Assembly: GCA_036638975.1 (NCBI GenBank)
Contig: JAVWJP010000004.1
Span: 1-64,000, forward strand
Length of the DNA: 64,000 nucleotides
Direction: 5' to 3'
Origin: JAVWJP01 sp036638975
GTDB lineage: Bacteria > Bacillota > Clostridia > Oscillospirales > Ruminococcaceae
The position numbers and the translations under genes were made by a program. Shown in pieces: positions 1 through 8,626 of this stretch. The notes under the pieces were generated by a model, which saw only the letters and a program-made list of their open reading frames with translations, made no database searches and was not told the DNA's origin. Numbering within the stretch: the stretch's first letter is position 1; each line of letters starts with the position of its first letter.

Positions 1-190
1 TTTTGGTTTGAGGCACGAGATGAGAACAGGCAGCAAGTGCGGCAAAGCCGCACGCAAACAGTCTGCCTGTGGCAGACTGTTTCTGCCGCGGGTAGAATCT
101 CCGGTGGCAGTTACCCGCAATTACCGCTAACAATTAACTCACTCGTCTTACTGCTTCTCTTTTTGGCTTGAGGCACGAAAGCCTTTAAAG
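1..190. repeat. Intergenic region with two hairpins and a short direct repeat
   Basis: No gene is supported here. Two perfect inverted repeats lie close together: a 7-bp stem GTGCGGC/GCCGCAC (37-43 and 47-53) and a 12-bp stem (56-67 and 71-82) with loop TGT. The core of the second, CTGCCTGTGGCAG, recurs at 52400-52412. An 18-bp direct repeat beginning TTTTGG and ending GAGGCACGA occurs at 1-18 and 161-178 with one mismatch. The region is probably a dispersed non-coding repeat or transcript-end element. Confidence 0.5.
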
Positions 191-191
191 C

Positions 192-554
192 CTATTTTCT
201 CTTTGCCTCTGCAAAAAGAATAAGACCAAAGAATATCAGCGGCACTTTCCCCGTGTTGGCGAGCGCGTGTCCCGAACCGACCTTCATAGGACAAAAATCT
301 CCTGCTTTTACGCTATGCGTTTGATGGTCGGAATCTGTAAATTCCCCCTCGCCCGAAAGTATATAGTAATACTCCGCTTCCTCTTGATGCTCGTGCCAGC
401 CCACTACATTACCGGGCTCCAAAACCAGCCGTGCAAACATTCTTCCGTCACCAAGAAACTCATCTTCGTTCATAATATGATGAATCTCAACTTTTCCTGC
501 TCCTCCGCCCACGTGTTCTACATAAACAGCCTCTTTTTCTTTTCTCATTTCCAT
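192..554 (-). CDS. Cupin-domain protein
   Basis: This is a single-domain cupin of about 120 residues. The two cupin motifs are visible: the first around G-WHEHQEEAEYYYILSGEGEF, with its metal-ligand histidines and glutamate, the second around GDFCPMKVGSGHALANTG, with the last histidine. Small cupins of this kind bind a metal and either act on small carboxylates or sense them; the substrate cannot be read from sequence. An upstream TTG at 584 is in frame, but the ATG at 554 is a better start, with an AAAGGA purine run before it. It lies downstream of the transporter operon but is separated from it by an inverted repeat at 656-708, so it may be its own unit or read-through. The domain call is secure; the role is unknown. 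Confidence 0.8.
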   Translation of the reverse strand: MEMRKEKEAVYVEHVGGGAGKVEIHHIMNEDEFLGDGRMFARLVLEPGNVVGWHEHQEEAEYYYILSGEGEFTDSDHQTHSVKAGDFCPMKVGSGHALANTGKVPLIFFGLILFAEAKRK

Positions 555-655
555 ATTATTTACCGTTCCTTTCACTTTGCTCAAGGTGCGTGCTTTAAAA
601 AACCGTCCTGCACAGCTTGAGCTTTATTTTTATTCCGGTTGTATTCAAGGAGAAA

Positions 656-708
656 TGCACCCAAAAGTTAGTTTCAGTATACTCTGTACTGTCTGTCCTT
701 TGGGTGCA
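656..708 (-). terminator. Inverted repeat between the dehydrogenase and cupin genes
   Basis: A perfect 10-bp inverted repeat (TGCACCCAAA at 656-665, TTTGGGTGCA at 699-708) with a 33-base loop lies just past the end of the transporter operon. It could work as a weak terminator for that operon, but the loop is long and no clear T-run follows on the minus strand. The TGCACCCAA core is also in the terminator after tRNA-Tyr. Confidence 0.4.
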
Positions 709-763
709 ATTTAAACAAGCGACAGCCCTTTAACTTTCATTAGGGCAAGATAGCTTCGTTCCC

Positions 764-1900
764 TTATTTTTTAGAAAGTCTGGCTCCATGCGTACCAACT
801 ACATCTGCAAGGTGATGTGCCCAAACTTTTATGCTAAAGCAGAAATCGTCACCGAACTCTTGATTGTTATAATTAGCAAAGATATTTTTCATCGGCTCTT
901 TAATTTCAGTATTAAAGGTATAAATGCCCTTTTCCAGAACGCCGCCCTTTGTCGCATGGCAGCTTTGGTCATACTCAATATCTTCACGCTTCATTAATTG
1001 ATGCAGCTGCGAATGAATGGCAAATTGCGGTGTGATAATGCGGTCTGCAAGCTCCGGCTCCATACCTATTTCTACATAATATTGTTTACAGCCCTCGTAC
1101 CAGTTATATGCAACCTTCTGCAATGCATCATACAGCTTGGCGTCAACGTCCTTGTCAGAGCACGGGTAAGCGTTTGGAAGTACAAAGTTTCTCTGTACCT
1201 GGTTTGCATAGCGCAACGCACTTGCAATATCCTGATACCTAACATCTAAACCGGCTTCTTTAAGACCATCTGCAATTGTAAAAATAACCTGCGAAAGATT
1301 ATGAAATATTACAATACCACCCAACATCTGAAGCACCAATTCGGGCACCATTGGAATCACCTCTCCTATAGGGGCAAAGAAACGCTTTAACCTGTCCACA
1401 TTCTCTTGCGGCCACGGAGCTTCATTTGGGAAGGTAGCATTGTTATAGCATTCTGTAGCAACGTCCTTACCATTTATTACGCTGGTCATGTTCGGCAGCA
1501 AATTGCAAACATGAATATCATTTCCGATAGTATCAAGATAGTATTTTCCCGGAGGGTTCGGAGGAAAAGCAAAAAGATCCGGCAATAATTCGCCTTTTTT
1601 GCGAAGCTCTGCATAATAAGGCTTCAAAACAGTTTCTGCCAGCTCCGGCGCAACAGACGGTGGCGGAGAGAACATTATAATGTCAGGGTGTACTTCATCT
1701 AATGCCTTTCTGTTTTCATTTAGCAATACCGGAAAACCACAGACCTCATTTTTTCTTTCCAAATCTTTTCCGTCAGCCGTTACACCAACAACCTTATGTG
1801 CTAAATCTCCACCCAGTAAGTTAAGGTAACACGGTCGCAGGTACTCAGCCAAAAAGCCCATTCCAATAATTACAATTTTCAAATCCTTGTCCGCTTTCAT
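764..1900 (-). CDS. NAD(P)-binding dehydrogenase, pyrroline-5-carboxylate-reductase-like
   Basis: The N-terminus (residues 8-20, IVIIGMGFLAEYL) is a Rossmann dinucleotide-binding strand-loop-helix. The middle and C-terminus are helical. The segment CHATKGGVLEKGI near residue 310 resembles the glycine-rich motif of the ProC dimerisation domain, but at 378 residues the protein is well over 100 longer than ordinary ProC. Family members reduce cyclic imines or related 2-oxo acids with NAD(P)H. The gene is last in the transporter operon, 31 bases after livF, so its substrate is probably the imported compound or a product of it. A cyclic C=N substrate would suit the thiazoline pathway suggested by the divergent genes, but this is inference. 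Start: ATG at 1900, preceded by AAAGG. No signal peptide. Confidence 0.65.
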   Translation of the reverse strand: MKADKDLKIVIIGMGFLAEYLRPCYLNLLGGDLAHKVVGVTADGKDLERKNEVCGFPVLLNENRKALDEVHPDIIMFSPPPSVAPELAETVLKPYYAELRKKGELLPDLFAFPPNPPGKYYLDTIGNDIHVCNLLPNMTSVINGKDVATECYNNATFPNEAPWPQENVDRLKRFFAPIGEVIPMVPELVLQMLGGIVIFHNLSQVIFTIADGLKEAGLDVRYQDIASALRYANQVQRNFVLPNAYPCSDKDVDAKLYDALQKVAYNWYEGCKQYYVEIGMEPELADRIITPQFAIHSQLHQLMKREDIEYDQSCHATKGGVLEKGIYTFNTEIKEPMKNIFANYNNQEFGDDFCFSIKVWAHHLADVVGTHGARLSKK

Positions 1901-1931
1901 AAGTTACAACAACCTTTCTGTTTTTTATTTT

Positions 1932-2642
1932 TTAAGAACCAAGGTATGCCTTTTTAACATCATCGTTTACCAATAATTCCTTGCCTGTGCCTGTCAGCAC
2001 CACCTCGCCGTTTTCCAACACGTACGCTCTGTCAGAGATAGAAAGAGCCATAGAGGCATTCTGCTCAATCAACAAAATAGTAGTTCCTGCCTTTTTAAGC
2101 TTCAGCATCAGTTCAAAAATTTCCTCTATCACCATTGGAGCAAGACCTAGAGAAGGTTCATCAAGCATAAGTATTTTTGGTGAATTCATAAGACCGCGTG
2201 CAATTGCCAGCATTTGCTGTTCTCCTCCGGAAAGCGTACCGCCAACTTGTTTTTTACGCTCTTTAAGTCGGGGGAATATGTCAAACATCTCCTCTTGCTT
2301 TACAAGAATTTGGCTTTTACTAAGCCCTTTTTTAGATATACTGCCCATCATCAAATTATCTTCTACCGATAAGCGCGGGAATATATGACGTCCTTCAGGC
2401 ACATGGCTTACCCCGTCCATAACAATGTGGTGGGGCTTTCTGTTTGTGATGTCTTTTCCGTCAAACTCTATAGTGCCTTCTGTTTTGTCTACCATGCCTG
2501 AAATAGCCATTAATGTTGTGGTTTTTCCTGCACCGTTCGCGCCAATGAGAGAAACAATTTCATTTTTTTCTACGTGCAATGAAATTCCACGCAATGCGGA
2601 TATATATCCATAATTTACTACCAGCTCATTTACCTTCAGCAT
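1932..2642 (-). CDS. livF: Branched-chain amino acid-type ABC transporter ATPase LivF
   Basis: A 236-residue ABC ATPase with Walker A GANGAGKTT near residues 33-41, signature LSGGEQQ near 137, Walker B ILMLDEPSLGL and the switch histidine replaced in sequence by IEQNASMAL, as is normal for LivF. It powers uptake with LivG. Hydrophobic amino acid transporter family (HAAT) ATPases of this type energise import of amino acids, amides, urea or other small polar compounds, so the name does not fix the substrate. It is fifth in the operon livK-livH-livM-livG-livF-dehydrogenase, 18 bases downstream of livG. Confidence 0.95.
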   Translation of the reverse strand: MLKVNELVVNYGYISALRGISLHVEKNEIVSLIGANGAGKTTTLMAISGMVDKTEGTIEFDGKDITNRKPHHIVMDGVSHVPEGRHIFPRLSVEDNLMMGSISKKGLSKSQILVKQEEMFDIFPRLKERKKQVGGTLSGGEQQMLAIARGLMNSPKILMLDEPSLGLAPMVIEEIFELMLKLKKAGTTILLIEQNASMALSISDRAYVLENGEVVLTGTGKELLVNDDVKKAYLGS

Positions 2643-2660
2643 TTTTCAAACCCCTTCATA

Positions 2661-3443
2661 CTAACTCTTAGCGTCCATGGCCATCATGCCTTTTCCAAAG
2701 TAGGCAATGTGTACTTCCTTGCTCGCTTTAACTTCATCGGGAGTACCCTCGCATATTTTTTGCCCAAAGTTAAGCACCATGATTCGATGACAGAGATTCA
2801 TAATAAACTTCATATCATGCTCAATTACGACAATAGTATATCCATCTTGATTGAGCTGTTTTACAAAATCTGAAAGCTCCTGTGTTTCATTTGGATTCAT
2901 ACCGGCAGCAGGCTCGTCCAACAAAATAATCTCAGGGCTAAGCGCCAGACAACGTGCAATTTCAACCTTGCGCTGAATCCCATAGGCTAAATTACCTGCC
3001 ATTACATCTTTATATTGTGTCAAATTAACCTTTTCAAGTATTTTTAACGCACTTTCATGTACTGATTTTTCTTGCGCTTTGTAGCGCTTTGTCCTAAGTA
3101 AAGCGTCTGTAAAATTACTTTCGTTGGAAATATGAAACCCTATCTTAACATTTTCAAGCACAGTCATATAACGAAACAGCTGTATGTTTTGAAAGGTTCT
3201 TGCCATACCCAAACGAGCAATCTGCTCAGGCTTCATGCCTGTTATTTTTTGTTCTTTTAAGTAAACATCTCCCGAGGTAGGGTGGTTGATACCGGAGCAG
3301 GCATTGAAAAATGTTGTTTTTCCTGCACCGTTTGGTCCGATAATACCAAATATTTCACCCTTTTCCACTGACATATCCACTTTTTCGACCGCATGAAGAC
3401 CTCCAAAATACTGGCAGACTTGTTGGCTTTTTAAAATCTCCAT
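2661..3443 (-). CDS. livG: Branched-chain amino acid-type ABC transporter ATPase LivG
   Basis: A 260-residue ABC ATPase with Walker A GPNGAGKTT, Walker B IILLDEPAAGMNP and the C-terminal extension that marks LivG (VVIEHDMKFIMNLCHRIMVLNFGQKI, ending near KEVHIAYFG). The signature motif is the degenerate LAYGIQRKVEIAR usual in LivG. Its start overlaps the livM stop by one base (TAATG), which points to translational coupling. It forms the nucleotide-binding heterodimer with LivF on the cytoplasmic side. Confidence 0.95.
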   Translation of the reverse strand: MEILKSQQVCQYFGGLHAVEKVDMSVEKGEIFGIIGPNGAGKTTFFNACSGINHPTSGDVYLKEQKITGMKPEQIARLGMARTFQNIQLFRYMTVLENVKIGFHISNESNFTDALLRTKRYKAQEKSVHESALKILEKVNLTQYKDVMAGNLAYGIQRKVEIARCLALSPEIILLDEPAAGMNPNETQELSDFVKQLNQDGYTIVVIEHDMKFIMNLCHRIMVLNFGQKICEGTPDEVKASKEVHIAYFGKGMMAMDAKS

Positions 3444-4456
3444 TATTTTTTCTCCTCCTTGCGGCTTCTTTTAATCTTCCAACTGCGCTGCCTGTTACCG
3501 GCAAGAATACTGTTGCTGGCACCCACAAGCCCTTGTGGACGGCACCACATCATCAGAATAATTAAAATCGCGTAAAATACCATTCGATATTGTTCTGCAA
3601 AACGGAAGAGCTCTGTCAATATGTTTACAATTACCGTACCGATAATCGGACCTACCAAGGTGCCCTGTCCGCCAATAATAACCATCGAAATAATATTGAA
3701 GGTTTCATCAAGTACAAACATATCCGAGCTGATGTATCTGTAGAAATATGCCATAATACATCCGCCGACTCCCGCAAAAAATGCTCCAACAACAAATGCA
3801 AGACATTTATACTTAGAAATTTCTACACCCAAAGAGCTTGCCGCAAGCTGGTCTTCACGAATCGCAATCCATGCACGCCCTATTTTGGAATGTATCAAGC
3901 GATACATTATAAGCAAGGTGATAACCAAAATGCCAAGGCAAAGGTAGTAATAGTGGTTGGTTTTATTAAGTACAATGCCAAAAAACACCGGCGGCGGAAT
4001 ATTCTTAATACCCATAGCTCCACCTGTCAGAGACTCCCAGTTAAGGGCGATAAGACGCACAATTTCTGAAAAGCCGAGAGTTACAATAGTAAGATAAATT
4101 CCACGAAGTTTAAGTGTTGGCAGCGAAATAAGGTAGCCTATTATTGCAGACATAAGACCTGCCATAATAATTGTCACCCAAAAGCTCCAACCAAGCTTTG
4201 TTGCAAGAATAGCCGCCGTGTAAGCACCCACACACATAAAGCCTGCGTGCCCCAGGCTAAACTGCCCGCTGTACCCGTTTATAATGTTCATGGAGCTTGC
4301 CAAAACACTGTAAAACAATATTTTTACCATAATGCTCTTGTAATAATCGTCCTTATAAACAATAGGTAAAATTATAAGAAAAGCCAATAAAACAAGCAGC
4401 GCAGTATTACGATGTTTTACCACAAAATCTTTAATTTTGTAAAAAAAGTTTATCAT
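3443..4456 (-). CDS. livM: ABC transporter permease LivM
   Basis: A 337-residue polytopic membrane protein with about ten hydrophobic segments. It carries the LivM hallmarks: the NIINGYSGQFSLGHAGFMCVGAY segment near residue 60 and the EAA-like cytoplasmic loop around GRAWIAIREDQLAASSLGVEISKYK. A basic C-terminal tail (RQRSWKIKRSRKEEKK) lies in the cytoplasm. Its first codon overlaps the livH stop (ATGA). It pairs with LivH to form the translocation channel. Confidence 0.95.
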   Translation of the reverse strand: MINFFYKIKDFVVKHRNTALLVLLAFLIILPIVYKDDYYKSIMVKILFYSVLASSMNIINGYSGQFSLGHAGFMCVGAYTAAILATKLGWSFWVTIIMAGLMSAIIGYLISLPTLKLRGIYLTIVTLGFSEIVRLIALNWESLTGGAMGIKNIPPPVFFGIVLNKTNHYYYLCLGILVITLLIMYRLIHSKIGRAWIAIREDQLAASSLGVEISKYKCLAFVVGAFFAGVGGCIMAYFYRYISSDMFVLDETFNIISMVIIGGQGTLVGPIIGTVIVNILTELFRFAEQYRMVFYAILIILMMWCRPQGLVGASNSILAGNRQRSWKIKRSRKEEKK

Positions 4457-5346
4457 TTATCTCTGCGCCCTCCTTTTTTTGCAAACAAGCCCTGTGGTTT
4501 AAAGACTAACACCAGCACTAAGAATACAAACGCCACGGCATCGCGCAAGCCTGTGTCAATAAACGCAATACCCACGTTTTCTAAAACGCCAAGGGTTAGC
4601 CCGCTGAGCGCTGCGCCGGAAATACTGCTCAAGCCGCCCAAAATAGTAGATATTAATGCCTTTAACCCGATAGTAGAGCCCATAGTCGGTACCACCGTGG
4701 TATAATATAAGCCCAACATTACACCGGCTATACCGCCAAGTGCGCAGCCTATACAGTTGCCCATAAGTGTGGTTTGGCGAACATTAATACCAACCAATGC
4801 CGCGGCTCTTCTGTCTTGGCTGACCGCACGCAGCTTTGTGCCCGTTCTGCTGTAATTTAAAAATATAGTAAATAAGGCAGTTGAGAGTACTACGCAGCCC
4901 ATAATTACCAACTGCAAATTGCTGATTCTAAACCCCCAAAATGTATAGCTTTGAATCTTAAATACTTCCGGCAGGGGTTTAACGTCACTTCCAAACGCAA
5001 TTTGAGCCAAATTCTTAGCCAACATACTAAAGCCGATTGTACATACCATTGAGATATGAGGAGGCGAATCCAAAAAGCGCTCGTAGCAAAGCTTATACAC
5101 AAATATACCCAGCACCGCAGAGCAAATTGCGCCGAATAAAATTCCGACAAAGAAATTCCCCGTGGCAAGAAAAGCATAATATGAGCCAAAAGCTCCAATC
5201 ATTACTGTTTCGCCGTAATTGAAGGACACCAAACCTACAACGCCGTAAATCATGGTATACCCAATTGCCATTAATGCGTAAATAGACCCTTGGCAAAGCC
5301 CGTTTAATATTTGCTGCAATAGATAAAATAAATCCAAAAAAGCCAA
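4453..5346 (-). CDS. livH: ABC transporter permease LivH
   Basis: A 297-residue polytopic permease. It begins with LQQILNGLCQGSIYALMAIGYTMIYGVVGLVSFNYGE, the typical LivH N-terminus, and has the coupling loop SRTGTKLRAVSQDRRAAALVGIN. It is 40 bases downstream of livK and overlaps livM by four bases, so the three genes are co-transcribed. It forms half of the membrane channel. Confidence 0.95.
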   Translation of the reverse strand: MAFLDLFYLLQQILNGLCQGSIYALMAIGYTMIYGVVGLVSFNYGETVMIGAFGSYYAFLATGNFFVGILFGAICSAVLGIFVYKLCYERFLDSPPHISMVCTIGFSMLAKNLAQIAFGSDVKPLPEVFKIQSYTFWGFRISNLQLVIMGCVVLSTALFTIFLNYSRTGTKLRAVSQDRRAAALVGINVRQTTLMGNCIGCALGGIAGVMLGLYYTTVVPTMGSTIGLKALISTILGGLSSISGAALSGLTLGVLENVGIAFIDTGLRDAVAFVFLVLVLVFKPQGLFAKKGGRRDK

Positions 5347-5386
5347 ACCTCCTCCTAGTATATGCGTTATAACAGTGACTGAAAAA

Positions 5387-6607
5387 TTACTCGTCCATAA
5401 ATGAATAGTCGGTAAGCAGCTTAAAGTTGCCGTTTTCTATTCCGCATACAAGACGTTTACGGTTGATATCTCCCGCAGGCTCAAACTTTGTCGGTCCCGC
5501 ATAGCCCTTATGGTCGGTTTTTGCCATTTCATCGCGAATACCCTCTCGTGTCAGGTTTCCTGCATCATCAGCACGTTTTACAGCGCTTAAAATAATATTC
5601 ATAGAGTCATAACCAAACTGTGAGAACTGGTTGGCTTTATACCCCGCACGGTTTTTAAATTCGTTCAAAAATGCCTGCTGTTCAGCATCATCATCTTTTA
5701 CATAGAAAACCGTGCAAATATATGAGCCATTAAGCTCGTCGCCGCCCAGTTGCAGCAGCTGCTCGGAATATGCACCGGCTGACAGGCAAATCTCTACATC
5801 TTTCCAGCCCGATTGACGAATTTGCTTTGTTAGCAGCGCAGAATCTGCGGCTTGCGCAATTATACAAACAGCCTGAGGGTTACTTTGCCTTATTTTAGCT
5901 ATAAGTGCGTTGTAATCTTTTTCGCCCTCCATGAAAGCTTCCGTTGACAAAATTTTAAGCCCGCATTCTTCTGCGGCTTTTTCAAAGTGAGCTTGCCCTG
6001 CCTTGCCCCAGTCGTTGTTTACAACAACCAATGCGCAATTATCTTTCTTCAAATACTTTTTAGTCATATACTTCGCCAAAAACTTAGACTCACCATCTTG
6101 ACGTCCCGGGAAGCAGAACATATACGGGCTCATAGCGGCAAGGTCTGGGTGCGAGCCCGACGGCGCAAGCAGTGTCAAATGGTTCTCATCGTAAATAGGA
6201 ATTGCCGCCATGCAGCACGAGCTTGTAAAGTCGCCCATAACCGCCATTATTTCATTATTGGCACTAAATTTTTTAGCTATCTCACTGGCTTCCTTAGGGT
6301 CGCCTTTGCTGTCCATAACCACTAATTCAATTTGCTTTCCGTTGATACCCCCCTTGGCGTTCCATTCATCAGCCGCCATTTGACCAACAATGTTATAGGT
6401 TTTACCATACTCAGCGTTGTTACCGGTCATAGGAAGAGTCATGCCGATTTTCACAGTCCCCGCCTGGGCCTCTGTAGGTGCCGTTGTTGATGCTTGTGCT
6501 TCTGCTTTAGATGAAGATGCAGGGGCCTCCTTTGGTTTTCCACAGCCAGTAAATAATGATGCCACCATAGCTGTTGCAAGCATTGCAGAGAAAAGTTTTT
6601 TACTCAT
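5387..6607 (-). CDS. livK: ABC transporter substrate-binding lipoprotein LivK-like
   Basis: This 406-residue protein is the extracytoplasmic binding protein of the transporter (periplasmic-binding protein type I fold, Peripla_BP_6). It has a lipoprotein signal peptide with lipobox LFTGC, cysteine near residue 22, then a low-complexity A/S/T/E linker to about residue 50. The mature domain starts KIGMTLPMTGNNAEYGK and includes the family motif GGINGKQIELVVMDSKGDP. The binding pocket cannot be assigned from sequence alone; relatives bind leucine, amides, urea or aromatic acids. It is first in the operon, with AGGAGG eight to nine bases before ATG and a palindrome at 6642-6664 just upstream that is a good operator candidate. 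Confidence 0.93.
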   Translation of the reverse strand: MSKKLFSAMLATAMVASLFTGCGKPKEAPASSSKAEAQASTTAPTEAQAGTVKIGMTLPMTGNNAEYGKTYNIVGQMAADEWNAKGGINGKQIELVVMDSKGDPKEASEIAKKFSANNEIMAVMGDFTSSCCMAAIPIYDENHLTLLAPSGSHPDLAAMSPYMFCFPGRQDGESKFLAKYMTKKYLKKDNCALVVVNNDWGKAGQAHFEKAAEECGLKILSTEAFMEGEKDYNALIAKIRQSNPQAVCIIAQAADSALLTKQIRQSGWKDVEICLSAGAYSEQLLQLGGDELNGSYICTVFYVKDDDAEQQAFLNEFKNRAGYKANQFSQFGYDSMNIILSAVKRADDAGNLTREGIRDEMAKTDHKGYAGPTKFEPAGDINRKRLVCGIENGNFKLLTDYSFMDE

Positions 6608-7271
6608 GTTATAAATCCTCCTTTTTTTATAGTGGTTATCTTAAAATTCGTCAGACGAATTTTAGTCCTTTATTACAGAAATAAAAAATACTTACGATGA
6701 TAATTTTTTCTTAACACTTGTCATAGTATACAAATAGTGTTATTTATGCAATAGTTTTTTGTAAATTTTGTTTTTATTACAATAATAAGTGTATTTTTTG
6801 TACATCTTTTCTAAAATTTGAATATTTTGAAGTATGTGTATGTTTTTTATTGTTCTATATGTTAGAGGTATTTATTGGTAAAATAATTTTTTAGTGTATT
6901 AATAACTATTTCTCAATATCGTTATTTTACATAGATATTTTGTAATAAGCAATAGATTTCTATAAATTTTGTTTTTCTTACAATAAAACGACAAGGTTTT
7001 TGTGCAATTTTAATTGTGCTACTCACAATTATTCCAAAGCAGAGTGTACTTTTTTGGAAGAAAATACAAAAACGAAAAATCTCCTTGCTTTTTATTTTAT
7101 TATTTGATAGTATTTTCATTATCAAGATAATAATTTATTATTCTAAATTTTTTAATGTCTTACATTCACGGTTATGTCAAGCTCTAATCTCCTTCAAAAT
7201 GTAACTGTAACTGTACGATACTCTTAAATTGTACTTAATTAAAAATAAAACTGTAAAGAGGGCGTATCGCA
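6608..7271. other. AT-rich divergent intergenic region with imperfect 45-bp direct repeat
   Basis: This is 664 bases without a supportable gene, between two divergent operons. Short frames inside it are low-complexity and have no ribosome-binding site. Two similar blocks of about 45 bases (6746-6790 and 6947-6991, offset 201) share GCAATAG at the left, TAAATTTTGTTTTT in the middle and TTACAATAA at the right. Such spaced copies fit duplicated promoters or regulator sites. No riboswitch was recognised. Confidence 0.4.
6642..6664. promoter_or_regulatory. 11-bp inverted repeat, candidate operator of the liv operon
   Basis: TAAAATTCGTC (6642-6652), one central base, then its exact complement GACGAATTTTA (6654-6664). 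It lies 35-57 bases upstream of the livK start. With no T-run after it, a terminator role is unlikely. The position between a presumed promoter and the gene fits a repressor or activator site; the YheO-type regulator at 9468 is the nearest candidate protein, which is inference. Confidence 0.5.
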
Positions 7272-8618
7272 ATGCACTCATTCCTAAAACAATGGTATAC
7301 TGTTCACGACACGGAAATAAAAGATTTAGCAAGGCATATTTTTGACTTTGCAGAAACCGCCGATGAAGAATTTAAATCCATGAATCTTTTTAGCAGTTAT
7401 TTGGAGGAAAATGGTTTTTGCGTAGAAAAAAACGTTGGTAACACTCCGACCGCTTTTCGCGCTGTTTGGGGTAACGGCGCGCCGGTCATTGGATATATTG
7501 CTGAGTATGATGCTCTGCCCGGTTTAAACCAAAAAGGTGGTGCCCCATATTTTCATGGGGACACCACCAAAAACGGGCACGGCTGCGGACACAATCTACT
7601 TGGCAGTGCTTCTGTAGGAGCCGCTGTAGCACTTAAAAATATGCTGGAAGAAAACAAACTGAGCGGCACAGTTGTTTTATATGGTACTCCAAGCGAAGAA
7701 ACCTTAAAAGGGAAAATAGCAATGGCAAGAAACGGCTGCTTTAAAGAACTGGACTGCGCACTTTCATGGCACCCGGACACAGTCAATCGCACAGGTGACA
7801 TGGTCTATCAGGCTATGGATTCTCTTCAGATTTCTTTTTATGGTACATCTTCACACGCTGCACTTTCCCCAGAGCTTGGGCGCAGTGCGCTAGACGCCGC
7901 CGAGCTTACTAACGTTGGTATAAATTACCTGCGCGAGCACGTAAGCAGTGATATTAGAATTCACTACAGTTATATAAATGCAGGTGATAAACCCAATATT
8001 GTACCGGAATTTGCAAAGGTCTGGTATTTTATACGCGGAAAAACCCGTGACACCGTAGAAAATGCCACCTCACGCGTAATTAAAATTGCAAAGGGCGCAG
8101 CCATGATGACCGAAACCACAACGAAATTTGAATTTCTTACTCATGGGTATGAAACCCTCGTCAACTTTACGCTTTGCGACGAGGTCTACCGTATTATGTG
8201 TGAAATCGGCGCTCCGCAGTTTGGAGAAAATGCCTTGGAATTTGCAAAGGAGCTTAAAAAAAACCTGCCGGAGCTTAACCTTTCGTCCTGCTATAGCGAC
8301 AGCATTATTCCTCCGCGTGACACCGTAGAATACATTTGCGGTTCATCGGATTTTTCAGACATCAGCCAAATTGTACCAAGTACATACTTTTTTGCGGCGT
8401 GTGCACCAATGGGTCTTCCACTGCACCATTGGTCATTTGCCGCAAGCGCAGGCTCACCTGTAGGTGAAAGCGGTATGCTGTTTGCTTCCAGAGTTTTAGC
8501 GGAATGCGGCATGAGCCTAATTGATAATCCCGCTCTTTTAGCAAAAGCAAAAGAAGAATTTAAACAAAGCTCTAAGGGGTGGGAATACCCCGAAACAAAA
8601 AATTTTGAAAAGGAGTAG
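7272..8618 (+). CDS. M20 family metallo-amidohydrolase (AbgB-like)
   Basis: A 448-residue peptidase M20/amidohydrolase. Metal-site motifs are present: AEYDALPGL (77-85), GHGCGHNLLG (102-111), catalytic/bridging SEE (141-143) and SWHP (165-168). The central part (about 180-300) is the dimerisation lid. This branch resembles AbgB, which cleaves p-aminobenzoyl-glutamate; other M20 members split N-acyl or N-carbamoyl amino acids. It is first in the plus-strand set, eight bases ahead of the ATC hydrolase homologue. Because N-carbamoyl-L-cysteine amidohydrolase of the Pseudomonas ATC pathway is also a hydrolase of an N-blocked cysteine, a similar job is plausible here. The family call is firm; the substrate is not. 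SD GAGGG about ten bases before ATG. Confidence 0.9.
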   Translation: MHSFLKQWYTVHDTEIKDLARHIFDFAETADEEFKSMNLFSSYLEENGFCVEKNVGNTPTAFRAVWGNGAPVIGYIAEYDALPGLNQKGGAPYFHGDTTKNGHGCGHNLLGSASVGAAVALKNMLEENKLSGTVVLYGTPSEETLKGKIAMARNGCFKELDCALSWHPDTVNRTGDMVYQAMDSLQISFYGTSSHAALSPELGRSALDAAELTNVGINYLREHVSSDIRIHYSYINAGDKPNIVPEFAKVWYFIRGKTRDTVENATSRVIKIAKGAAMMTETTTKFEFLTHGYETLVNFTLCDEVYRIMCEIGAPQFGENALEFAKELKKNLPELNLSSCYSDSIIPPRDTVEYICGSSDFSDISQIVPSTYFFAACAPMGLPLHHWSFAASAGSPVGESGMLFASRVLAECGMSLIDNPALLAKAKEEFKQSSKGWEYPETKNFEKE

Positions 8619-8626
8619 AGCAATTT

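Noticed and set aside
267..620. Plus-strand 117-residue ORF opposite the cupin
   Set aside because: Antisense shadow of the cupin gene, without SD or recognisable domain.
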